From: Candidatus Peregrinibacteria bacterium GW2011_GWA2_33_10
Lineage (GTDB): Bacteria > Patescibacteriota > Gracilibacteria > UBA1369 > GWC2-33-13
Direction: 5' to 3'
DNA: 64,000 nucleotides
Assembly (NCBI GenBank): GCA_000989565.1
Contig: LBOO01000010.1
Span: forward strand, 24,819-88,818
The notes below the pieces were generated by a model that had not been told where the DNA came from, did not search any database, and saw only the letters and a list, made by a program, of their open reading frames with translations. Positions within the stretch are counted from its first letter, which is position 1. Each line of letters opens with the position of its first letter. Made by a program: the position numbers and the translations under genes. This document shows, one piece after another, positions 1 through 8,152 of the stretch.

Positions 1-2
1 AA

Positions 3-602
3 GAAAAATATATGGATAATTATAACAAGCACATCAATGATCTGGATGCTCTTTCTCCTTTGTTAATGAAATATGAAAATAATAATTTTCTTTTCCCCAA
101 GATTGAAATTTATGAAGGAGTTAAAGGTGTTGCCAAGTCTTTTGTGAACTTTTATGAAGGTATTCCCGAGAGAGAAATTGTATATGATTTTGTTTCTCCG
201 GCTCCTTTGGAATCAGAAATGTTACGTCGAGAGCTTGGAGATACTATCACTGCCCGAATAAGCAAAAAAATTTTTTCTTATACTTTGGTTAATCCTTGCG
301 AAGATGCTGTCAGATTAAAAATTTTGGATGACAAGCAGTATAGAATAACTAAAATGAGCTTTGAAAAAGTATTGGATTCGATTACTTCGGAAATTTTAAT
401 TTATAAAAATAAGTTTCTTTGTATGTCCGGTTCAAAAGATGGGATTATTTCAACCATTATTATTAATAAAGACATAGCCCTTATGCATCGAGCGATTTTT
501 GAAATGGCTTGGCAGCAGGCAATCAAGGATGATGAGAAGATTTGCAAAAGGAAATCCATTCAGGATCTGTTTAAAAAATTAAAGGGAATTAGAAATTATT
601 AA
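3..602 (+). CDS. TrmB-family transcriptional regulator, 5' end cut by window
   Basis: The reading frame is open to the left edge of the window, so the first ATG (position 12) is probably not the real start. The visible part (about 199 codons) resembles the effector half of TrmB-type regulators. It opens with the coiled stretch that normally follows the DNA-binding domain, then has an FPKIEIYEGVKGVAKSF segment that matches NVLYFEGIEGLCRML in the complete relative at 10300-11070. The ATNSNxxSY-like effector fold continues to the end. The winged-helix N-terminus (roughly 70-80 residues) would lie outside the window. It is convergent with the gene at 617-3418, with only a few bases between. The effector is unknown; in this phylum such proteins are usually called sugar-specific regulators only by homology. 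Confidence 0.6.
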   Translation, partial: EKYMDNYNKHINDLDALSPLLMKYENNNFLFPKIEIYEGVKGVAKSFVNFYEGIPEREIVYDFVSPAPLESEMLRRELGDTITARISKKIFSYTLVNPCEDAVRLKILDDKQYRITKMSFEKVLDSITSEILIYKNKFLCMSGSKDGIISTIIINKDIALMHRAIFEMAWQQAIKDDEKICKRKSIQDLFKKLKGIRNY

Positions 603-616
603 TATAATTCTTTTAA

Positions 617-3418
617 TTAGTTTTGACTGTAAATTTCCAATTTTCGCTGTTCTGATAAAGCATATAAGGAGAAATTGGGATATTCCTGAAGTAACCAATC
701 TGAATTTTGGGCTTTATAGTCGCGTAATATTTTTTCTAAATCCACTAAATTTTGATTATTAGCGCTTTGTTGGTTTTTTCTAGTTAATCTTAAATTTAGA
801 ATTAAATATCTGGTATCTTGAGCTAAATCCTGATGTGTAAAAATCTTTTGTTCTGCTTCAAGTTTTTTAAGATACTCTCTAACAGGTTTTAAGTTGTCGT
901 AATTGTAGGCAATGGTTTCGAGGGCAAATACTTTTTCAATTTTGTAGCCATGATGATCAATTATCTTGAGAAGTTCAGGAATATTACTTATGCTGGAAAT
1001 ATTCAGATTAATGCTTTTTAGATTTTGGATACGGCTGGCTTGACTTAAAATTGGATTAATGAAATCGAGGCCGTTTTCTCCTCCACAGATAAGAGGGAAT
1101 TTTTTAATTTCTGATTGTGGAATTTTATTTTGCTCGCAATAATTGATGAATGATTCAACTTCCTGATCGTCTAGCTGATTATCCGCAGTATCCTTAGATA
1201 ATTGCGTTATATATTCTATAATTTTTGGATTTTTCAAGTAAGCATTCAGTTCCGGAGGCACGGGTTCCCACGGAGGATTGGCGGTTAGAATGCTGTGGGT
1301 GGTTCCTAAAGCCCATTCTAGAAGTTCCTCTGGGAATGCATCTTCAAGTGCGTCATGCTTCTGGATCAAGAAATTTGTTGAAAATTTCTCGCTATGATTT
1401 TCAGGTAACGTGGCTATAAGTTCTTGTTTTTTTGTTAGTGCATTATCAGGATATTTATCAAGTGCGATAATTCTGTCGCAATTTCCATTTAGAAACTGTG
1501 TTGCCGGAATGAGTGCTGATCCGGTACATATATCAATTTGAGTGATACTTGAATATGGTTCCAGATCTTTCAAATTTCTTAAATTTGAATTAACAGCTCT
1601 TAAAAAAAGCGCTGAGTCTTCGGAGGCGAAAAAATGGTTTTCTGATTCTTTTGCTGAATTTTGAGATCCTAGTTCTGATTTTTTGTAAATTGTTTTGATG
1701 AGATATTCTAAGGGGATATTGTCTATTTCTTTAGGTGTTTCTTCTTTAAGTACTTTTTTAAATAATGCACATAGATTATCTTCTTCCGTTCCTTTGAGCA
1801 CTGATGACATATCTGCCATGAGCAGCAATTCGGCGGTGCTTGATAATTGAGGATAAGGCAAGGAATTATGTTTTAAAACGATTTCTTTAGAGAAAAACTC
1901 ATTTTCTTCCTCATAAGGACAAAAATTAGTTGACCAATTTGTAAATATTTCTAGTTGTTCGATTATCTCTTGCTTATCAGGTGTTAAATTTAAAGTAGAA
2001 TTTTTTCTGATTCCTCCCAGTTCTCGAATAAGATTTGAGTATATTTTGTCATTTATTACTCCGTCATTTGAAATCCCACAGTCCTGTCGATTACCAAAAC
2101 ACAAAAGTTTATGCGCAAGCGAATGGAAATTAACTTGAAATAATTTTAATTCTAAAGGTGTTGGGTTGTCCAATTTCATAATGATTTCAATAGGTGCAGT
2201 TATTAACAAACCATTCACACTTTTATTTAATTGTGAAAAATATTCGATGCGTTTTTCCGCTGGCAGGATAAAAGCAATATGTTCTAGTGTTTTGATAATG
2301 ATTGGATTATCTGTATCCGATTCAATGATTGCATTTATATTATCTTCGAACTTCTCTCGGTTTATCTTTGATATTAGGGCTTTCGCCAATATATATTCCT
2401 GAATTGTTTGATGTACAAATGAATATTGATTGTCCACATTTTTGTCAATTAATCCTTCAGAGACAAGGTTCTCTAAAAGTTGTCTTTCAAATAGTATCTC
2501 TGAACTTGAACCTTCTTCTATAGTTAAGTTGAGATTTTTAATATCGATAGAGTTGTTTCCTCTGCTTAAAAGTTTAATTGCAATTTTATGAAGTAAGTTT
2601 TCTCGCAAATCAATTAATTCTTGCTCTGAAACCTCTCCAGTTTTGATAATATGACCAAAAAATGGATTACTTTTTAATTTTTCAAAATCGCATTCCAAAA
2701 CTTTTTTTTGATAATAAATCTCAAGTATTTTTGCTTCTGTAAGTTGATTTAAATCTGTAGTTTCATCAATTGTCTCAGACAGTAATCTTATGTTAATCGG
2801 AATTTTAAGTAGTTCCAGTAAAGATCCTTCCGGATCAAGATTTTCAATTCTATTCAGCAATAATTCTGTCTTTTCCGAAGTTAACTTTCTTTTTTCAAGA
2901 TTTTTAGAGAATAATTCTATTGATTGCTGTTTTGTTAGTGGCTCAATTTTGTAATGCTGGATTTCGTTGTCTAAAAGTAATTTAGATTGTTCTGTTCTAG
3001 AAGCTAGAATAATAATGTATCCCTTATTTCTGAGCCGTTTAAGCTGTGTAAGAACGAATTGATAATTTGTTCTGGTTATATATGGATCAATCCTATCAAT
3101 GAATATTATCGTATTTGGGTAAGGTGAAGGTCTCTCGAAAAGTGTTGAATTTTTGAAAAGTTCATCGAGGTTTAAAGTGATAATTGGTTGGTTTCCGAGT
3201 AAAAATTGATTTTGAATGTGCTGAAGTTCGATTGTTTTACCTATTCCTGCCAAACCTGAAAGGAGAGTTATTCTGTTATTATTTATTTCACCCAACACTT
3301 GCTCATCCGAACATAGCTTGGAAGAATCCGTTTTCAAGAATCTTCTATGTAAATGAATTTGGGATGATTCATTAATAGCTTCTTGTGGCTCTGTAAATTT
3401 TCTTTCTTGTATAAACAT
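617..3418 (-). CDS. STAND/NACHT-like NTPase fused to HemK/PrmC-like methyltransferase
   Basis: 933 residues. An N-terminal P-loop NTPase shows Walker A GLAGIGKT (residues 55-62), Walker B TIIFIDRID (103-111) and a sensor-like IIILASRTEQ strand shortly after, followed by a helical region with the WHD-like segment YSFVHQTIQEYILAKAL. This arrangement is typical of STAND/NACHT signalling ATPases. The last about 310 residues form a class I SAM methyltransferase: motif I IDICTGS (628-634), acidic loop IALDKYPDNAL, catalytic NPPW (714-717) and GGENGLDF (779-786). The last two are the HemK/PrmC signature, in which NPPY/W binds the target amide. HemK enzymes methylate glutamine in release factors, but here the substrate is unknown. 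An upstream TTGACA-17-CATAGT promoter suggests it is transcribed alone. The sensor-plus-effector layout recalls bacterial NLR-like defence proteins, which is an inference only. Confidence 0.72.
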   Translation of the reverse strand: MFIQERKFTEPQEAINESSQIHLHRRFLKTDSSKLCSDEQVLGEINNNRITLLSGLAGIGKTIELQHIQNQFLLGNQPIITLNLDELFKNSTLFERPSPYPNTIIFIDRIDPYITRTNYQFVLTQLKRLRNKGYIIILASRTEQSKLLLDNEIQHYKIEPLTKQQSIELFSKNLEKRKLTSEKTELLLNRIENLDPEGSLLELLKIPINIRLLSETIDETTDLNQLTEAKILEIYYQKKVLECDFEKLKSNPFFGHIIKTGEVSEQELIDLRENLLHKIAIKLLSRGNNSIDIKNLNLTIEEGSSSEILFERQLLENLVSEGLIDKNVDNQYSFVHQTIQEYILAKALISKINREKFEDNINAIIESDTDNPIIIKTLEHIAFILPAEKRIEYFSQLNKSVNGLLITAPIEIIMKLDNPTPLELKLFQVNFHSLAHKLLCFGNRQDCGISNDGVINDKIYSNLIRELGGIRKNSTLNLTPDKQEIIEQLEIFTNWSTNFCPYEEENEFFSKEIVLKHNSLPYPQLSSTAELLLMADMSSVLKGTEEDNLCALFKKVLKEETPKEIDNIPLEYLIKTIYKKSELGSQNSAKESENHFFASEDSALFLRAVNSNLRNLKDLEPYSSITQIDICTGSALIPATQFLNGNCDRIIALDKYPDNALTKKQELIATLPENHSEKFSTNFLIQKHDALEDAFPEELLEWALGTTHSILTANPPWEPVPPELNAYLKNPKIIEYITQLSKDTADNQLDDQEVESFINYCEQNKIPQSEIKKFPLICGGENGLDFINPILSQASRIQNLKSINLNISSISNIPELLKIIDHHGYKIEKVFALETIAYNYDNLKPVREYLKKLEAEQKIFTHQDLAQDTRYLILNLRLTRKNQQSANNQNLVDLEKILRDYKAQNSDWLLQEYPNFSLYALSEQRKLEIYSQN

Positions 3419-3440
3419 ATTAGATATTTTTTGAGTCCAT

Positions 3441-3469
3441 ACTATGTTGCTATTTGCTCAAAATGTCAA
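3441..3469 (-). promoter_or_regulatory. Promoter of the NTPase-methyltransferase gene
   Basis: On the minus strand TTGACA (3464-3469) is followed after 17 bp by CATAGT (3441-3446). The predicted transcript start is about 16 nt ahead of the ATG at 3418, which matches the short leaders of other genes here. Confidence 0.45.
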
Positions 3470-3605
3470 TATATTGTAATATTGATTTATTAAATCATTG
3501 AAAATTTTAAAACATAAGCTTTAATCTTATGATTTAAAATTGCTACTTCATTATGATTTTGAGAATATAGGTGTTTTTTGGCATTTGGATTTGAGAAAAT
3601 TCAAC

Positions 3606-3722
3606 TCAGTCCCCCACACCGGGTTTGATTTGGGATTGGAACGGGTCGTTGAGTTTTGTTTGCGGGACGCCGCATGTGAAAGAGACTATTCCGTTTCCGA
3701 GGGTGCTTAATCGGGTGATGCC
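3606..3722 (-). pseudogene. GC-rich gene-end fragment, 38 codons
   Basis: Between two AT-rich genes lies a GC-rich stretch whose minus strand reads as 38 sense codons bounded by TAA and ending in TGA, with no start codon. It ends NDPFQSQIKPGVGD and contains FTCGVPQTKLND. The smooth amino-acid composition and much higher GC than the neighbours suggest the C-terminal remnant of a protein gene, possibly from transferred DNA. I do not recognise the family. The rest of the gap 3419-3734 holds only the promoter of the 617-3418 gene. Confidence 0.35.
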
Positions 3723-3734
3723 TTAATAAAGTGT

Positions 3735-4823
3735 TCAAAAAGACATTTGATAAATATTTTTTTGATCTTTATTTACTTTATCACCTATCAATTGTTTTCT
3801 TCTTTCTTCTATTTTTCTTCTTTCTTCATGAAATCCTAATTTTAAATAAGTGTCACTGAGAACTTTTAAAGATTTAAGGTTACAGGGATCCATTTCTAAA
3901 ATTTGCAGTTCTATTTTAACTGCTTCAGGGTAATTTCTCAATGTTCTATAAATATTAGATATTTCTATTAAGGCTCCTATGCCGTTAGGTTCCAATTCTC
4001 TGATTCTTAGCTGTATTCTAATTACTTCTCGATAATTTCCCAGTTTTTTTTCCAAATTGCTAAATTGCACCAACATACGAATATTATTTGGCTCCAGTTT
4101 TAAAATTTTTTTAACCAATTTTAAAGCTTTTTCTACATCTCCCAATCCTTTGTAACACATAAAGACTTTTCCTAATATACTTAAATTCTCCTGATATCGC
4201 GGATTTGGCATTGTTAGAAAAGGTTCTAAGAGAGCTAAAGCTTCAGTGTAATTTCCTAATTTTATTAAGTTATATGCCTTGGTTAAATAAACGGATTCTT
4301 CAAATCTTAGAGGTGGGGTTGAATCAAACTTAACTTTCTTTGTTGTTTTTTTGGTTTCAGGATGTAAATTTTGCAGTAAATAATGGATGTTTGTGTTTAC
4401 GGCTTTGATTGTTTCAATTGTTGCTTCCTCAGGTATAAGAGGTGAATGGTTTAATTCGCATATATATGATAATATCTGGTTTAAAAAGCTTTCATTTAGA
4501 TTATCTTCGATTAATTTATCATAAAGTTTTTCTATTAATTCCATTGGAAGCAATTCCAAAATAGAAAATATGGCTTTTTTTGTTATTTTCTCATCAGTTA
4601 TTAATTGGGCAAGTTCATCAACCAATTCTTGCTTTTTTGTATTCCAATCTGTTTGAGAAATTTTTTTATCAATGCAAGAAAAATATTTAATAATAGAAAG
4701 AAATTCTTTCTGAAATGTGGAAACTGCTTCTTCAGAATTTGCTTTAGAAAATTTCTTAAACTCAGAAGCTAATAAGGTTACTTCCGGGAAAATTTTCTCT
4801 TTTGTTTCTGAGTTTTTTTTCAT
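3735..4823 (-). CDS. TPR-repeat protein
   Basis: 362 residues. The N-terminal half is helical without a recognised domain. From about residue 180 on there are four or more tetratricopeptide-like repeats, for example AYNLIKLGNYTEALALLEPF, GLGDVEKALKLVKKILKLEP, KLGNYREVIRIQLRIRELEP and TLRNYPEAVKIELQILEMDP, each with the usual small-residue/aromatic spacing. Such domains mediate protein-protein contacts. There is no signal peptide, so it is probably cytoplasmic. It follows the radical-SAM operon on the same strand but has its own promoter (TTGACA-16-TAAAAT), so a role in peptide maturation is possible but not shown. Confidence 0.75.
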   Translation of the reverse strand: MKKNSETKEKIFPEVTLLASEFKKFSKANSEEAVSTFQKEFLSIIKYFSCIDKKISQTDWNTKKQELVDELAQLITDEKITKKAIFSILELLPMELIEKLYDKLIEDNLNESFLNQILSYICELNHSPLIPEEATIETIKAVNTNIHYLLQNLHPETKKTTKKVKFDSTPPLRFEESVYLTKAYNLIKLGNYTEALALLEPFLTMPNPRYQENLSILGKVFMCYKGLGDVEKALKLVKKILKLEPNNIRMLVQFSNLEKKLGNYREVIRIQLRIRELEPNGIGALIEISNIYRTLRNYPEAVKIELQILEMDPCNLKSLKVLSDTYLKLGFHEERRKIEERRKQLIGDKVNKDQKNIYQMSF

Positions 4824-4849
4824 TTGTTAAAATTATCTCGTAGTGGAGA

Positions 4850-4877
4850 ATTTTAATAGATTTTTCCGATATGTCAA
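4850..4877 (-). promoter_or_regulatory. Promoter of the TPR gene
   Basis: On the minus strand TTGACA (4872-4877), a 16-bp spacer and TAAAAT (4850-4855) place the start of transcription about 20 nt before the ATG at 4823. This separates the TPR gene from the radical-SAM operon upstream. Confidence 0.5.
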
Positions 4878-4984
4878 ATTTACTTTTTTTGCGATTGCAA
4901 GAAAAGGATGTAAAGATTAATTATAATTATAGTAGAGGCTAAATTCTCAACAAACTCAAAACTTTAGGATTCAATGTGAAAAGT

Positions 4985-6640
4985 TTATAAATTTTCTAAT
5001 TTATGTATAAAAGTTAACAATTTATCAGTCGAAATTTTTTCATCAATAATTTCATCTCTTTCTGATAAATAATTTTGAGGATTAAAAGTAATTTTTCGTA
5101 TCCTTTTTAAACCATCATAAATAAAAAATGAATCTGGTATACCTACAGGAAGGGACTGCCTAATAACGATTGTTTTATCAAGAATATTATCTATTGGTTC
5201 TTTCCTTTTAAGCAACTGGTTATCTTCTTTTTTTCGACTTAATCCATGATAAGTTGCTATTATGCGTCCTTGAGGATATTCATGTGTAACACCTCCTTTT
5301 GCCATATTGTAAAGTCCAAACGGTCGTAACTGTATGCCGTTTATACAAGCAATTGAATCCCCCCCATATACATTTCCTGTCTTGTAAAACCTTTTTCCAA
5401 CTATTTTATAATGATCTTGCCAATGTGTTACATAGTTATGCTTTCGACTATTTCCCACGGTCTTATCAAATATGTCTAACATTGATCGGCCAATTTCATT
5501 ATTATATCGATCTGCTAGGATTTTCTTTAAGTAAAAACACAAATGACCTCTTCTTAAATAGTTGTCCTCTTGTGATCTATTTAAATCATCATAATTATTG
5601 TTAATTATATTAAAATAGCAGAAATTTGTATCTTGCACGCATACAATAATAACTTTTAATCTTTCTAATTCACGTATGTCATCTTTATTCAGACCTAATC
5701 TTATTAAGCTCTCTTTTTGAAATTTGCTTTTCTCCAGATTTTTTATAAAAGAAGAATTGGACTTAGTTATACCGGCATTGATTTCAACTTGAGTCGCATT
5801 TTTCTTAAAATAATCGGTTTCTTTATCTAAAAAATCCTCTAATTTCTTAAACGCAGACTCATCAAGTTTTAAAAATTTATCAAGTTTACCAAAATTCATC
5901 TCAAACAAATATTCATCATATATGAATTCGAACTCCTCTTTTAAAATTTCTTCTTTTTTAAAAAATTTAATTAATAAATTTCCTAAAATTTGAGATCTTT
6001 CAAATCGCCATTTTAAACTAATTAAATATTCAAATAATTCTTTTTTATACTGTGGTATGGTTGTAGAAAGCATTGGTGCTGTTCCGGCATGTCTTTTTAC
6101 AAAATTCAAAATTTCAGGGAGACCTTCTACTTCTAATGAATCGCAGTCGCCAAACAATGGACTTCTCAAATGAACTATTCGGCTTTTTTCCAAAAAAACT
6201 AATTGAGTAATATCTTCAGTTCCATTTGATTCATATAATTTCATAGTTTCCGCAAAAAGATGTAGCATTTGTGCAACAGGGATTTTTTCAAAATCTTGAG
6301 TTGGATATGCATCTGCTCCGCAAGTTGCCACGCAAGAACCATTACAGCCATGTACAGGTGACCAGCTATAAATATTCATAAGGACTAATTCTCTTTCTTC
6401 TTCATCCGTTATATTTCTTAGAGCAAATGGTGTTTTTGAGTCCGGTTCGGCAAGATCATAACTCCGCTTTAAAGTTCTTAGTTGTCCTCTTAAAGCTTCG
6501 GCTAGTCGGCGCTTAAAATATTTTAAATAAGGTATGGATCTTTGTAAATCCTCAATCGGTATTTCTTCACCAGACGTTTGCTTTTTAATTACTTCATTAA
6601 TAATAGTCTCCGCTGAATATTTTTTCGTTAACTCTGTCAT
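4985..6640 (-). CDS. Radical-SAM-like enzyme with CX3CX3C motif, RiPP operon
   Basis: 551 residues. After a helical N-terminus comes YSWSPVHGCNGSCVATCGAD, with cysteines at 99, 103 and 107. Canonical radical SAM enzymes bind the 4Fe-4S cluster with CX3CX2C; here the last spacing is one residue longer. The following segments resemble later strands of a radical-SAM barrel: LRSPLFGDCDSLEVEGLPEI, where a GGEP/GDPL-type motif is expected, and GTAPMLSTTIP. The C-terminal half has no match I can name. It contains HWQDHYKIVGKRFYKTGNVYGG and a conserved-looking GGVTHEYPQGRIIATYHG stretch. The gene starts 11 bp after the maturase reading resumes and ends (6652), so it is the third gene of the precursor-maturase operon. 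It may add a second modification or work on something else. Function is unproven. Confidence 0.5.
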   Translation of the reverse strand: MTELTKKYSAETIINEVIKKQTSGEEIPIEDLQRSIPYLKYFKRRLAEALRGQLRTLKRSYDLAEPDSKTPFALRNITDEEERELVLMNIYSWSPVHGCNGSCVATCGADAYPTQDFEKIPVAQMLHLFAETMKLYESNGTEDITQLVFLEKSRIVHLRSPLFGDCDSLEVEGLPEILNFVKRHAGTAPMLSTTIPQYKKELFEYLISLKWRFERSQILGNLLIKFFKKEEILKEEFEFIYDEYLFEMNFGKLDKFLKLDESAFKKLEDFLDKETDYFKKNATQVEINAGITKSNSSFIKNLEKSKFQKESLIRLGLNKDDIRELERLKVIIVCVQDTNFCYFNIINNNYDDLNRSQEDNYLRRGHLCFYLKKILADRYNNEIGRSMLDIFDKTVGNSRKHNYVTHWQDHYKIVGKRFYKTGNVYGGDSIACINGIQLRPFGLYNMAKGGVTHEYPQGRIIATYHGLSRKKEDNQLLKRKEPIDNILDKTIVIRQSLPVGIPDSFFIYDGLKRIRKITFNPQNYLSERDEIIDEKISTDKLLTFIHKLENL

Positions 6641-6651
6641 AAAATTAAAAT

Positions 6652-6738
6652 TTATTTATCTTCAATACTTTCTAATTCAGCGCGCAAATAATCATAAACT
6701 TGTCCTCTGATCATAGCACAATTATCAGCGGAGTTGTA
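6652..6738 (-). pseudogene. Detached C-terminal end of the SPASM maturase
   Basis: Directly overlapping the stop of the maturase, another frame reads from a point after an in-frame TAA (6739-6741) through YNSADNCAMIRGQVYDYL to a TAA at 6652. This looks like the last helix of a SPASM radical SAM protein, where a final cysteine is followed by a helix. It has no start codon of its own. It ends 11 bp before the next gene, as expected for the true end of the maturase. Confidence 0.5.
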
Positions 6739-7942
6739 TTAACCGGTTAAGCTTGTCAGTGTCAAACACAAATCCTTTATCTTTAATATAATTTCCATAG
6801 ATAAAAGTATTTCCGAGTCCTTTTTCGCTATCAATTTCCAAGCAGGAAGTGGCAAGACCTGTGGGAGTAACTATAAATGATGGCCTCACTGCCCCACACC
6901 GAAAATCTCCCTCCAATATACCTTGATTTGGAGTTGTAACTGTATGAATAATATTCTTTCCATAGTTCTTTCCAATTTCAAAAGCTTCAGTTATATATTT
7001 TAAAAATTTAGAATTATGAAGGGATTTTATTCCATTGTCTCTGGCTCGTCCCGAATTAATTACCGGTGCGAAGCTAAGTGATTTTACATTTTTGAATCTT
7101 TCAAAGTTAAATTTGGCTATTTGCGGGATTTTACAAACTGTTTGTTCAGAGACGATAGTTTCGATATTAAATGGGATACCAGATTGGTTAATAAATTCCA
7201 AATTTTTTATTACAGTTTCTTCTGAAGATTGGCCTGATTTAAAAGAGCGATGTAATGTTTGTCCGTCCGGGCCGTCGAAAGTTATGGTTAGCTCATCAAT
7301 ATTTTCGGTGAGCCATCTAATATTTTTCGGATTGTTAGCAGCATTTGTAATGAGTTTTATATCAGAAATCAAATTATGAGTTTGTGATTGTTTCCTAAAA
7401 TAATTAACCGCTGCCTTTAATAATTTCATGTTGCTCGTGGGCTCACCGCCCCCATGAAAATCCATATAAACGTTTTTGGAACCTGCTTCCATGGCATTTC
7501 CAATTACCAAATCAATCGCGGATCTGGCAATTTCCCATGGCATGTTTTTTACTTTATCTTTTTCTCCGGCATGAGAATAACAATAAACACACTTTAAATT
7601 ACAGTTGGATGTGGGAAGCAATCTCACTCCAATAGGCTTAAAATCACTTGATTTTTCAATTCCAAAATCCGGATTATTGTTTCTACTCGCAATAGTGGGT
7701 GGTAAATCGAGACCAATATTTATCATTTCAGCCCGAATTTGTAATGGATTGTCTTTGTATATTCTGATGATATTTTCAATCAAGGCGATGCCTTGCGGGT
7801 TTGCTTCAAAAACACAATTTTCCAATGGGAAATACAAGATGTAGTTATCTCCATTAGTGATGCGGTAAACGCCTTCGTATAGTTTTTCTCCCGCTTGATA
7901 TTCAATCATTGAGTATTCTTCATGGTTTTTCGATTGTTCCAT
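6725..7942 (-). CDS. Radical SAM/SPASM peptide maturase, C-terminus disrupted
   Basis: About 405 residues from the ATG at 7942. A GTG- or ATG-initiated extension to 8161 is open but codes an implausible sequence and covers the precursor gene, so I reject it. An N-terminal RiPP-binding-like region (KLYEGVYRITNGDNYILYFP) precedes the radical SAM core with CNLKCVYC (CX3CX2C), the GGGEPT SAM-binding loop (DFHGGGEPT) and LTITFDGPDG. Near the end the SPASM domain begins (CGAVRPSFIVTPTGLATSC, then a YG/GKY-type insertion), but the reading frame stops at RLIQLR. The usual CXXC...HCXGXC auxiliary-cluster segment is absent, and a later piece continues in another frame to 6652. The family installs thioether, C-C or epimerised residues in ribosomal peptides using SAM. 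The substrate is most likely the peptide encoded at 8025-8123. Confidence 0.72.
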   Translation of the reverse strand: MEQSKNHEEYSMIEYQAGEKLYEGVYRITNGDNYILYFPLENCVFEANPQGIALIENIIRIYKDNPLQIRAEMINIGLDLPPTIASRNNNPDFGIEKSSDFKPIGVRLLPTSNCNLKCVYCYSHAGEKDKVKNMPWEIARSAIDLVIGNAMEAGSKNVYMDFHGGGEPTSNMKLLKAAVNYFRKQSQTHNLISDIKLITNAANNPKNIRWLTENIDELTITFDGPDGQTLHRSFKSGQSSEETVIKNLEFINQSGIPFNIETIVSEQTVCKIPQIAKFNFERFKNVKSLSFAPVINSGRARDNGIKSLHNSKFLKYITEAFEIGKNYGKNIIHTVTTPNQGILEGDFRCGAVRPSFIVTPTGLATSCLEIDSEKGLGNTFIYGNYIKDKGFVFDTDKLNRLIQLR

Positions 7943-7982
7943 AAATTTAAAGTTAAAAATTAAGCTTATTAATTTTAAGTTT

Positions 7983-8019
7983 AGGGAGAGGAAGATACTT
8001 TGTAGATCTTCCTCTCCCT
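7983..8019 (-). promoter_or_regulatory. Perfect 14-bp hairpin between precursor and maturase
   Basis: AGGGAGAGGAAGAT (7983-7996) and its exact complement (8006-8019) enclose a 9-nt loop, starting 5 nt after the precursor stop. There is no run of U after it on the minus strand, so it is not a standard terminator. It could stabilise or process the short precursor transcript, giving more precursor than enzyme, as is common in peptide operons. Confidence 0.65.
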
Positions 8020-8024
8020 TTGGA

Positions 8025-8123
8025 TCACCCCCCATGCACGGGGCAATCACACCCATAACCATAACAACGTCCATGCCTTTTTTCTCTAACTTTAAGTAAC
8101 TTTTTTCCTTTGAATTTGAACAT
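8025..8123 (-). CDS. RiPP precursor peptide, Cys/Gly/Tyr-rich core
   Basis: A 32-codon gene in a different frame from the maturase extension that covers it. The peptide has a basic leader beginning MFKFKGKKLLKVREKRH, then the core GRCYGYGCDCPVHGG with three cysteines, two tyrosines and a terminal Gly-Gly. It starts 6 nt after AAGGAG (8130-8135), the clearest Shine-Dalgarno I found in a window where most genes lack one. This strongly favours real translation. A perfect hairpin follows its stop, and then a SPASM radical SAM maturase. Known families: SPASM enzymes crosslink Cys to alpha, beta or gamma carbons (sactipeptides, ranthipeptides) or modify Tyr/Gly. Which reaction applies here cannot be read from sequence. 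No transporter or protease gene is adjacent. I do not recognise a named precursor family. Confidence 0.72.
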   Translation of the reverse strand: MFKFKGKKLLKVREKRHGRCYGYGCDCPVHGG

Positions 8124-8129
8124 TTCTTT

Positions 8130-8135
8130 CTCCTT
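8130..8135 (-). promoter_or_regulatory. Shine-Dalgarno of the precursor peptide
   Basis: AAGGAG on the minus strand, 6 nt before the ATG at 8123. It decides the start of the small gene and contrasts with the SD-less starts of neighbouring genes. Confidence 0.65.
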
Positions 8136-8152
8136 TTTGGGTGTTTTTTTTT

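Noticed and set aside
7983-8019. Rho-independent terminator between precursor and maturase
   Set aside because: There is no U-run on the minus strand after the stem, so full termination is unlikely.
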